From Cruorifilaria tuberocauda (taxonomy: Eukaryota > Nematoda > Chromadorea > Rhabditida > Onchocercidae), in NCBI GenBank assembly GCA_013365365.1, contig JABVXU010000254.1, positions 1 through 64,000 on the forward strand: a stretch of DNA of 64,000 nucleotides, given 5' to 3'. The position numbers and the translations under genes were made by a program. Position 1 is the stretch's first letter. Every line of letters starts with the position of its first letter. Below are positions 38,711-49,788 of this stretch, in pieces. The notes under the pieces were generated by a model. It ran no database searches and was not told the origin of the DNA. It worked only from the letters and a program-made list of their open reading frames with translations.

Positions 38711-40355
38711 AATGCAAACAGCATCAGCAGCAGTAACAATGCGTATGAAGGATGTAGTAAGTATGTGATACCAGGTGACCGACTATTTCCTATAAGTGAG
38801 CAATTAAAAGCAGGTATTGGTACTTACGAATTGTTCGGACATATTTATGCATCATTAGCTGGTACTCTTCATATGTATACAACTATCGAGGTAAGTTTTT
38901 TAATTTCAAATAGGTATGGAAATGACACACTTGATATTTACACATCTTCCAATTTTTAAAATTAAGTGATAAGAGTTATCACTGTCGCTGATAATAGCAA
39001 ACGTTGGATAACTACATGCACTCATTATTCTGAAAAATAAAAACATTTCATGAAGTTCTTGAAACTGTTTTAGCATCTTTGAATAATCTTAAATATCGCT
39101 TTTACTTTCCAAAATGTTTGTGAATATAGAATGATTTTCTCTGAAAAGTTTATCATTTGGATGCTATTTTATTTTTAATGAAATTTTTAAATGAAACAGA
39201 GCTAATAATTTTATTCCTATGATTTTCTTTACAGCGTGACAAAGAAACGAGAATCATAGAAGTAAGAAGAGAATCTGAGAAAGAGAAACGACATGTCATG
39301 CCATATGTTGGATGTATTGTAACAGCAAAGGTTTATTTTCCTTGATGTTCAATTTTTAACAGTGAAAAAATTAAAACTAAAGCGGAAAAGAAACAGAAGG
39401 AATATTAAAATTCTTGGTTGTTAACTGAACATTGAACACATTCCAATATAGTGTCAAACTGAGCATTTAGACATGTTTTTTGTAAGGCATCAAATTTTTT
39501 GAAATGCTTGGTTGAGATGAAGAACTAGGAAGAAAGCTATCGTTGGAGTTGTGAAGCGGTTACTAGTCATCTCAATACATGATATCATATATTCATTAAA
39601 CATATGAAGTATTTGCTTTTAGTTTGGATATGGACAGTATTGAAGTGGTATTATAAATAAATGATTAATGTTTTAGTCTGTTATAGTGTAAGAAACTAAA
39701 TTTTTAGGTGCAGAACATTGGTCAGAGATTTGCTAAATGTGCAATACACTGCGTGGAATGTTCCGCTTTATCTCACGAATTTTATGGAATATTGAGGAAA
39801 GAAGATATTATGCCTATTGAGAAAGAAAAAGTGAAATTCTTTTTGTCTGAGCTAAATTATCGATTTCATTAAATTCTAATGATAAATAGTTATATGCCTC
39901 TGCTTTAATTCTTTAATGAATTCATGTATACTGTATTGTTTTCGTTTCAAATAATCTAGGAAAAGATTGTAGCATACAAGCATCATAAACTTAGAGCGGA
40001 TTAAATGATTAGCGATTGATATGATTCAGTGAAGAAACAAAACTCTTAATTTACCCATAGCTGTATGAACTCTAATGAAGTTCCTTAAAGTGGTACTTCA
40101 TTTGCTTACTTTTTGCAGATAAAACTGGAGCAGTGTGTACGTCCGGGTGATGTCATTCTGGCACGTGTTATTGGTTTTGGTGATAATCAGCATTCATATT
40201 TGCTGAGCACTGTAGAAGACGAATTAGGTGTTGTGAGTGGTATTGGTGATCTCGGTGAACGAATGGTACCATGTTCTTTTAGTGAAGTAAAGTCAGTTTT
40301 GACAAATACGCGCGAACCTCGAAAAGTTGCACATATACCCGATTTGAATCATTAA
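38708..40355 (+). CDS. EXOSC1: Exosome complex component Csl4
   Basis: Csl4 is one of the three S1/KH cap proteins of the nine-subunit RNA exosome ring and helps feed RNA to the 3'-5' nucleases in nucleus and cytoplasm. Four exons in phase: 38708-38890, 39235-39330, 39708-39830 and 40119-40355, total 212 aa (human 195). The N-terminal domain carries VIPGDRLFPISEQLKAGIGT and GHIYASLAG, matching the Csl4 N-terminal barrel. MPYVGCIVTAKVQNIGQRFA opens the S1 domain. The C-terminal third has IKLEQCVRPGDVILARVIGF, YLLSTVEDELGVV and the terminal VPCSFSEV, where family members carry zinc-ribbon-like Cys residues. The ATG follows ATTTCAG directly, a trans-splice acceptor. Divergent from the ZC3H3 gene. 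Confidence 0.95.
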
Positions 40356-41727
40356 GTATTGTTTTGCACTATTTATTTTCTGTGTTAATTTCTATAATTT
40401 ATTTCATAAATGTTTAAAAATTTTCAATTCATAGTCATCTATATTAATGTATGAAACAAGCTTGGGATTTCTTATGAGGAAATTTGAGATTTAACGTATG
40501 GACGAAATAGAAATATTCCTTGTTTGAAGGAAGATGTTTATTACTTTATAGTGAATTCTGTGTTTTAATATCTGTTTATGATTGTAATGACTAACATTGG
40601 AAGCCTTTTATGGAACAACGTATTTATGTTGTTCGATTTTGTCATCATGTACATCTGCTCTAAGGTTATGCTCATGTTTTCAAAAAACATTCAATTATTG
40701 TTACTCATATTTCGTTACACTTAATGTGGTATTCGCAATTTTATGTTCTCATTTTGATTAAAGTTGAAATGTTACTGCATGGAAATATTTTCAAAAACAT
40801 CCCCATTCATGAAGTGACACATAACATTTGGGAATGCCTTGTGTGTACTAAAGCTAAGTTATTTTCTTGATTAGATTTTCTAAGTTACCTTGGCTTATTG
40901 CGTATGACAAGTTAAAAATTAATCGAAAAGTAATTAATCAAATTTATTCGAATTAATTACTTTTCGATTAAAAATTAATCGAAAAATCATCGACACTTTC
41001 AATAAGGGTAGGATGCTGTATTATTAATGAATGTTTAAGTTCCAAATTTTTTGTTATTTTTGCCTCAAGAATTAACCTCTATTTCGTAGCTGTAACCAGC
41101 AATTTTTTTTATTTTAATTTAAAAATATTAAAATTCTTCACTATCATTCTAACTTTTTGCAACACAGTGGAATTATGAGGAATTTGTGAGAGATAAAGTA
41201 ATATTAGAACATATGATTTGTTCGTTTCAATTTTATAGGGTGTCATTTATGAGCTAAAATATAATGAAACTGCGCTGCCAAACGAAGCATTGTCAAGACA
41301 CTTCCCTTTGATTCACTGCCAACCATTGTTAGTGTTATCATTGACGAAATATTCCCTCTGGCAAGAGATACGTTGTTTTTTTGCTTTCATTTTTCTAATT
41401 AGATTCTTTGGAATTGGGCTAATGTCAGTAAGCTAAAATTGAAATAATCGCAGCAGCAATCGAAATTGCAAAAGGTGTTATTCCGATTTCCCTCTACTTC
41501 TCCTTATCACCTTTGATTTTCTTGCGTTTTCATACGCCATCTTACAATAAATAATTATCCATAATTGGAGTTAGAAGTGATTTCACCAATTGGAACTAGT
41601 AAAAAATAATATGAGAATTATATACATATTTATTTAAATAATAATCTTGCAATGGATGATGAGAATTTTAAATGTACCATTTCAGGTTTGTAATATTCGA
41701 TCAATCTATTACAATTTATTACTTTTG
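40356..41727. other. Intergenic spacer
   Basis: 3' flank of EXOSC1 and 5' flank of MLYCD. No gene is seen. It holds a small inverted repeat at 40913-40985. Confidence 0.6.
40913..40985. repeat. Short palindromic repeat
   Basis: AATCGAAAAGTAATTAAT (40921) and its reverse complement (about 40952-40969) flank a 13-bp loop. The word TTAAAAATTAATCG occurs once on each outer side as a direct repeat. Confidence 0.8.
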
Positions 41728-44700
41728 ATGGAGCAAAAGATTTCTGTTATAAGGAAATTATTTGCAATTACTTTTGATTCTCGTTATCATGTGACAGTCA
41801 AAGGATGTCGGACTAATTCAACGGTTATCCGAGATATATACGATAACCTTACGTCTCATTCATCATCCGATCAGTGGCGTGTAAGTTTTATTTCTCATGG
41901 AGAGATTTCCATGTTAGGTGAATTCCTGTATGCATTTTGAATTGCTATATTATTTCTTAGTGCAGAGTAAAATTTAAAAACTCCTTTTTTTCTCTTTCAA
42001 TGGAGTTATTTTAATGTTGTCATTTAATGTAGTAAAATCAGTAAATTTAAAAAAGATTCATATTATTAACTTTCAAGTTTTTCCTTTCATTTTTCTTTAG
42101 ACTAGATTTCTAATTATTTTCACCACTTTGTTTCCTGGTATTATATGTTTAGATTTCCAGGTTGCTGGCGAAAAATTAATTGAAAAGTATTTCGCGTCAT
42201 CAATGTTGCACCGGCGTTCCATTTTGGTCGAACTTTCACAGAATTTCAGTGTCGATCATGCAGTACTGAAACGATCAATCGAACTTTACCAAAAAGTTTT
42301 CAATTATTTGTTATTAATTCAATACGTGCACAGTCAAAAAAAAATTAGGATTAGATGACATATACAAACGTGATGCAGACTTTGAAATAAATTAATTAAT
42401 ATTCACACATGTAACTATGAGAACATGCATTCTGTAATGGAATTGGTGTAATTAAAAGAATTAAATTCTATGCATTTTCAGAATGAACAAGCATTTTTGA
42501 CTGTTGCTTCAGCAGCACGTCCACATTATTTTCGACTTTTCCAATCAATTGGTAACGTAAAAGGCGGTGTGAAAAAAATATGCTCTTTACGTGCTGATGC
42601 TCTGGTGCGTAGCGTATTTAATGCACTTTTTTTTAAGTAAAAATTTTACAAAGTGCAAATAATTACCTCACTAATAAGAAGAAATGGTTGTCTTTATCAG
42701 CATGCATAAATTAGAATTTGAAGTATTTATTAAATGCTTTTATTATTTCATTTTGGAATTATAGGAAATGCTTCGTTCTTCGGATTTGACGCGAAGCGAA
42801 AGTGCAGCCTTACGACCCGTCGAAAATTGTCTTCGTGAATTGTTGACGTTATGGTTTTGTCAGAGCAATTTACGATTGCAGCAGCTGACAATTGAATCAC
42901 CTGGTGATATCCTGGATAAGGTTAGCGTAATTCAATTTCCAGGTTTCTTATTTATTATGGAAAATTCCGGCTGTTTTTAAATGAGTGGTTAGATCAGCAA
43001 ATTTTATTTTTTGGATGCAATTTTAAATTTGATTTTAAAGTTTTACAAAGTACGATTGGAAATTTTATGATATTCCATGATATTTATGCCAGCCAAGATA
43101 ATTGAACTATGCATTTATTCTTCAATTTTCTTTTTTCAGGTTATGAAATATGAAGCTGTTTATCCAATATCCGGTCTGATAGATATGAAACGTCGCCTTG
43201 GTCCTAATCGACGTTGCTTTGTGTTTATGCATGAAGCTATGGATCGTGAACCACTAGTGGTTGTTTATGTTGCATTTACGAAAAAAATAGCCAAAAATCT
43301 TGAAGTTGGTTGGATTTTCTGTTAAATTGTAGCTTTCATGTTGAATTCTTCAAGTAAAATCATATTATGCTTTATCAACAAACTGAATAGACTATATCAT
43401 TCTTCAAATTTTCATAATTATTCTGCTTCGATGACGTATTAAGGTCTTTTCACAGTTTTCTGTCAATTTTTTAACAGAATTTAAGTTACGAAACCTGTAT
43501 TTGTAGTCCTGTCAATTTTCAGGATATAATGAATGACGCCAATATATTTGAAGATGAAAGTGCAAGTGATACGGCTATGTTTTATTCAATTTCATCAACA
43601 CAAGCAGGTCTTGCTGTTATTATATCACATTCAGATTGCCAAGTTTCGAATTTTATCCTAAAATTTCCTTTCAATTATGTCTGAAATAGGTTTGTCTTAG
43701 ACTCAGGACGCAGCCATATCCTAATTATAAGTATGCTGTAAAAAATGCTTACAATTCATATTATTTGTTCATTTCAAATCAACCACAATAATTATAGGGT
43801 TGCGTGGTATTGATTTGGGTAATATGTTGATAAAACGAGTGATTGCTGAGGTTTCAAACATCAATCCTCATATACGCGTATTTGCTACTTTATCACCTAT
43901 GCCTTATTTTCGCAGCTGGCTTTTACGGTCTCTTAAATGTGCCGCACCATCAGGTAAAAATTTGAATTGTTCTCGGATTCTGCTGTTTGCCAACATATTT
44001 TTTGTGAGATTGAAAACATGAAGCAAAAATAGTTCCCATACTCCACAAGCTCAATTTCGAATATGAATAAATTTCATATATAAAAGCTAAGGAATTAAAT
44101 GAAAACTGTGTTCAAAGCAGCCAAGTTACCTATACTGAATATATATCATTAACAAATGGGAAATCTTAGTGATTTCAAATCATGATAATTTGGGCTTTTC
44201 GGAAAATTGACCCATGCTGCACTCATGCTGTGGAAATGCAATATTAAATTTTCTTACTTCAGTATTATGGTGGTGTAATGTGATGTGGACATATAGCAGA
44301 AGAGATATTTAAAGATTAAAAGTATAGGAAATTAATTGAGTCTGTGAGAATAACAGTTATTAATTATTATCTTCCTCCTTATTACCTATTAGATATTTCA
44401 GGAGATATAATCGATGATAGACTATTGGCGATGTGTGAAGAAAATGATTTCTTTCAAGGCGATATTAAAATAGTCGAGCTCGTACGATTGTTCTTACTGG
44501 ATCATTTGAACAAAGTTAATGTCAACAAGTAAGCTAAATTTTCAAATAAAAATAATTCTTGAAGAAAAACGAATTGGAGAATTGGAGGATTGCTTATCGT
44601 AATGACGTTGTTTGCACGCAGTAAAATCGACGTGTCTTGGATGGAGAAAATTGAGCCTGGAGCAGGTGAATGGAGAATTTGCGCTTATTATACCTTAACT

Positions 44701-45746
44701 TTTTTCCCAATGCAATAAGAGATGACATTAATGAAAAATTTATTATCCTATTTATTAGTAATGTGTTTTATAGAGGAGCATTAGAAATAATCCTAAAAAT
44801 TCCTTCTCAATATTTATGAAAACAAATCTTGAGAATTATTTATAGGTACGAAGAAATTTTTGAGATTCTTATGCATTTAGTGGTTCGATATTTGTTGGAA
44901 ATAAAACATTCTGGTACAGGACGTGTATTTGATCCCGTTGGTTTGTAGTTCTTTTTCTAATTAACGGAAAATATTTTTATTCATATGGGTGTAGTTTTTT
45001 TTAAGCAGTAGAGCAGATTTAGTTACTGTCAAACCTTCCACATGTGTTAATTGATTGCATTCGTCATTCTTAAGAAGCGAAGGAACTTCCAAAATTATGC
45101 TTTATGGCAGAGCTTTCTTCTTATTATCCTAACAGTTCACTGATTTGATTCATTGATGAGCACATAATATTTGGTGTCTTTAGAAAACTTTTTCTTTAAG
45201 TTATATTTTAGCTCATTTTAATTATTTGGAGTTTTATAAAGATTTTACATTTATTTTAGAAAATTTTCATTTACGAAATGGCGCTGAAATTTATGCCATA
45301 AATTGGAAAGCTGATACAACAGAGAAAGGACTAGAAAGTAGCTACGGTGTGATGGTCAATTACCTATATCGATTGGATCAGGTTGGCTGCTCAAATGAAA
45401 TTTTAGCATTAAAAACTTACTCTACCTATAATACTACCTAAGAATAGCTATAATAATTGTAGATAAAACATGCGGTTTATGAAAATTTATTGAATTATTG
45501 ATTGATACAATAGTGTCGATTAGAAGTGCCGATTAAACATTTTTGATGCATTTATTGTATAAGCTTATTTGGTTAAATCTGAGTATTTAAATTATAGTCT
45601 GATCTTGATTTTGTGCACAATCATCATGTCAGTTTGTATGTAAAATATTAGAACTTTAAATTCATATTCAGGTTATGAAAAATTCCACTCAATACATTGA
45701 AAAAGGAGAGATCGCAATTAGTGCTCAAGCTCTGGCATTATTATAA
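41728..45746 (+). CDS. MLYCD: Malonyl-CoA decarboxylase
   Basis: The enzyme converts malonyl-CoA to acetyl-CoA and CO2, relieving inhibition of carnitine palmitoyltransferase and so favouring fatty-acid oxidation. Eleven exons in phase: 41728-41880, 42161-42295, 42482-42604, 42765-42920, 43140-43304, 43523-43607, 43798-43953, 44402-44528, 44846-44940, 45260-45381 and 45672-45746, total about 463 aa (human 493). Signatures: LGPNRRCFVFMHEAMDREPL, FYSISSTQAGLRGIDLGN, VFATLSPMPYF (catalytic Ser about 305) and NFHLRNGAEIYAINWKAD (catalytic His about 402), then GVMVNYLYRLD. An ATG at 41656 would lengthen the N terminus; I chose 41728 because an acceptor TTTCAG lies at 41680-41685. The C terminus ends LALL, not the SKL peroxisomal signal of the human protein. 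A short open stretch at 44634-44676 does not fit the phases and was left out. Confidence 0.93.
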
Positions 45747-46154
45747 TAGGAACCCAAAAAATATTTTTTCTGTTGGAGCAATGATTTGCTGAATTCTGTG
45801 ATTCCGATTATCCCCCTTTCATTCCCAAAATTATAGTAGTTTTGCGAAAAACACAAAATCTTTGTGCAATAACTCTGTGTTTCTTTCAACTTTTCTTAAC
45901 AATATATTAGATGACAAAGTAAAAGTGACTTTGTCGTGCATTTTAAAAATTTGTAAATAAATTCAAATAAATATTTATCACTCCAAGTAAGATCCAAAAT
46001 GTTTTTGTCAGTAAGAAGCTTGGAAAACCATATTTCGCCGGAATTTTTAATAAACACTTCTTCGTTGTGCTGATTTTGGAAGCATTTTCTTTGTGAAAAT
46101 TATTCTTGATCCGATTTTCTCCTAAATTCAATTTTTTTTTTGTTAAAAAAAATC

Positions 46155-46298
46155 AGCACTTTTAATGTTCAAATAAACATGAGTTTGGCCTTTGATTTCT
46201 TAATCGCAAACTGCCGCATCATTCACTTTTATGTTTCAGAAAACAAAATTAAAAATCGAAAATCAAACTCATGTTTTTATTTGAACATTAAAAGTGCT
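46155..46298. repeat. Inverted repeat, arms about 32-34 bp
   Basis: AGCACTTTTAATGTTCAAAT and the following AAACATGAGTTT (46155-46186) return as the reverse complement at 46265-46298, with two extra T residues in one arm. A loop of about 78 bp lies between. MITE-like foldback; no terminal duplication recognised. Confidence 0.85.
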
Positions 46299-47929
46299 CG
46301 GTTATGCCGTACAAGCAGAATTTCCGTACTTTCAACATCTCGAATGACTGGTACGTTTAATTAGCTTCATGTTACTATCTTCAGTATGGTAATTCCTGCT
46401 ACAGGAATCTCTCACATTTTAATTAAAAAACAATTTTTGTCTTGTTAACATCTATTACATTATAACTATGCAAGTGTATTAGTACAAAACTTTGTTACAC
46501 TAATTGAAAAATGTATACTACCGATTTTTGGTAATTTAGTGGATTAAATGCTAGGAAAAGTTAATTTCCACGTCATAATTTGCTGTTTGTGGTGATTTTA
46601 ACTTACTCAATTGTTCATTGAATTCAGGAAGCAAGTTGAATTCGATAATTCGAAAAAAAAAGGAGATAATTTGTATAAATGATTTTTTTAAATAAGGATT
46701 CATACATCCATCAAATATAGACTGAGAGTAAACGGTGGCGTTTTTCTTGAAAAAATTGGAAGACTTGAAATGGAAACATTGTGTTATCATTATTTCGTAT
46801 ATCTTATTCAAATTTGTATTCATTTAAATTTGTTTTCACTTACCGTTGAATTTGATAAATTGATATCATGAAAAAGCATACCACTTTAATTCCAAAACAA
46901 AATTTTCAATATTAAATATTTTTACCTACTCCTTGCGTTCTCTGTCTACGTTTTTTTTCTTATTTTTATCGAATTTGAGAGAGTTATTGAAACTTTAAAA
47001 ACCAATTTTATCGCTCAGTAGTAGAGCATGTTAGCATCGAACAATGATATGATTGTGTTTTCTTTCTGATTAAAACAATAGTGTTGTATGAATATGCTGA
47101 AATTTCTGTTGAAATGATATCTGTTGTCTTCGAAATGTTGTCTCTAAAAGTTTTTAATTCAACATTTATGAATAAATTTAGCACAAATTCATGTATACGT
47201 ATTTTGCTTCATTTACATACATTTTAAATGCTTACAAAGTGAAAATGATCCGGTTTTTCAATTCATCTGATTATATTGAATTGGCATTTCATCACTATTA
47301 AAACTAGTCATTCATGATTATCTTCTTTGCGATTTTCTACAATATCTTTTGATAATTGAAAATATTTATTTCAAATTAAGATTTCGTTAATTTTTCCAAT
47401 CACCCTTCTCAAATGAAATATCTTCATTTCGTTTTTTGGAAAACTTCCCAAGAAAACGAAATTATTCGAATCGTTTTCTTTTTTTCTTGGAAACTTTGTA
47501 CTATATTTGTCAATACATGAATGCATGATGTGAAAATTTAAGTTTCACTTTCAATTTAATTCACATCCTGCTGCATAAGCAATTTGTACAAGTGTAATAT
47601 GTAAATTTCTAGCGAAATGCTGTGATATCGTAGCGTTCCATGCCAACGTTTCATATGTCATTATTGATAATTTCTACGTGATTGCTATCATAGTGCTTTA
47701 CAATATCCCTTACCGTTTCAATATCAAATAACTTTCATTATATTTTAATTGAATTTTTGAAGGGATAGTGGTAAAATTAACTGCTTGAGACAATTAGGAA
47801 GTTTAGTTCAGTTATCTGGCCATCAAAACGTGTATTTACGCGGAATCTATCAATCCGATCACAGATGGCAACCTCAAGATTATTACTTCCGATCCTTATT
47901 ACATCGCACCCTCAGTTCCTTCCTATGAC

Positions 47930-48090
47930 ACAACTCTGTTTCGCAGCGCGATCCGCAACGCGACCATATCGCGCGGCTTCGCATGTGTCAATGACGACCT
48001 GCGAAGTGCTGCTGTTGCAGCGCAATATCACGTGCAAGTAGCGTAAATTTCAGGGTTACTTGCGCGAAACTCGTGCAAATCGGGTGAGAA
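47930..48090. other. GC-rich island without a supported gene
   Basis: About 160 bp rich in CG, GCG and CGC words (e.g. CGCGACCATATCGCGCGGCT) in an otherwise AT-rich region. A 38-codon frame runs 47925-48041 (plus), with no recognisable motif. It could be the USP promoter or first non-coding exon, or a structured RNA; nothing distinguishes these by eye. Confidence 0.5.
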
Positions 48091-49788
48091 CAAATTAATA
48101 TTGAGTGTGAGTATTAACAATGTGTTTCTGCATGTAGTATAGCAAGCATTATCCAGGGTATTAGAAAAGGTTTTGAGACGAAAACCTGTAATGACCTTTG
48201 TTGTTTAGGCGGTTAATAAAGAGGATTCGGACGAGTTGTGGCGTATGTTCTCCTTTCACTTTACGTGGATTGTTTATTCTTCTAGTATGTCAGCTTGTGC
48301 ATGCATTAGTAACTGCTAGGGCAGTTGAGAAGATATAGGCCACTTTGCTGAATAGCAAATAATCCATTATTCGTTTGCTTGTATTATATAACTTAAATTA
48401 TTTCTTTCTCATAATATCGAATAAGATTTGGTTCCTATCTCATGCATATATGAATACATAGATTTCAACAGGAAATAAGTTACTTTTCATTATTGACGCA
48501 TGCCAGGTTGCCAGTTTCGTAGTTATTCCTTCACTCACTCTGTTGATAAGATTTCACTGTAGCAAAAGCATATAAATAGATCGGAATTTTTTGGGAAAAA
48601 GTTGGTTTAATTGAAGGATATGCGAAGTTTGGATAATCAGACAATATATCACATCATTTTGTCCGAAATTACTAGTTATTTCGATCCATTAAGGCCCTTA
48701 GACAACAGTAAAAATATTGCGTACGCGGAAAAATGATGTCATAATCTGATTTCCAAAGAGCTTTAATTTGCGCTTCGAACTTATGGTTTATTGTGCAAGT
48801 AACTGTCCACAGCAATCTTAATTAGGATTACAGGTATTGTGACAAAAGCAAGCGGAGCAACTATATATGCGATGTATATGCAATGGTGTTATGGTGGGTG
48901 TTTAAAGTGATTGATTTCTGTATGGCTTCAATCGTCGTTGGCTTTTCTATCGTTTCATGGCGCAAATTGATCCTGTCGCATTGATTCAAGCATATATTCC
49001 ATTTGCTAAATCGAGGTATCGTTCCATTTTTCTATTCGGTGTTGGTAATTCTGATAAAAGAGAAGACTGAAGCATGTGGTTTTAACAATTTAATTTCCTT
49101 CTGACGCAATATTTATTAAAAAGATGAAAATATGGGATGAAACGAGACTTGAATGACAGACTTCCTCATATTTGAGTTAGAAGATCTTGTCACATGAAAC
49201 AAAAATATTTTGTGGACATAGAGCAAGGAAGAAAGAAAGAAAGAAAATATGGAATTTATTCGAAATTTACGTAATTTTTAAAGAAAACGAACGTTGATGG
49301 TAACAATCAATAAATGAGATGATCATATGAGTCCATTTGTAAAATAAGGGAAGGAGATTTTGGTTGGCAAATAAATGTAAAAAAGAGACTGAAAGCATTG
49401 ATGATATATAGATATTCTGAATTTTTATTTTTATCAGTGATCATATTTACGATAGTTCTAAATCAAAATTTGTATAAATTTTATACCTAATCTTTAGCGA
49501 TTGTTTTAAATTCGTAGACATAACTGTCAGTAGAAATGGAAGCTCATTAATTTTTTTTCTGCTCTCTGGGATATATCATTTCTTTTACGTTGGCTTTTTT
49601 CTTTCTCTTTTATACTTATTTTTGTTTTGCCCTATCCACATAAAAAGGTCAGATATTCAGTAGAAATAACTGTTCCTCATTCAAGTGTCGTCATGTTTGT
49701 TTTTTTCTCTCATCTTTACTCATTCTGCTATTAAAAATTATTAAATAGTTCTTATTATAGTCAAAGTCTTGATTTTGAAAAACAATCA

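Larger units (their letters stand above)
45747..49788. other. 4-kb intergenic region with foldback and GC-rich island
   Basis: 3' flank of MLYCD and 5' flank of the USP gene. No gene is supported. An inverted repeat (46155-46298) and an island of markedly higher GC (about 47930-48090) stand out. The minus-strand frame 46551-46823 has no recognisable motif. Confidence 0.6.

Noticed and set aside
44634..44676. Extra MLYCD exon
   Set aside because: It is open and has an acceptor-like CACGCAG, but its phases fit neither neighbour, whereas exon 8 joins 44846 directly in phase.
46551..46823. 90-codon minus-strand frame
   Set aside because: No motif, no splice signals of matching phase, AT-rich codon use.
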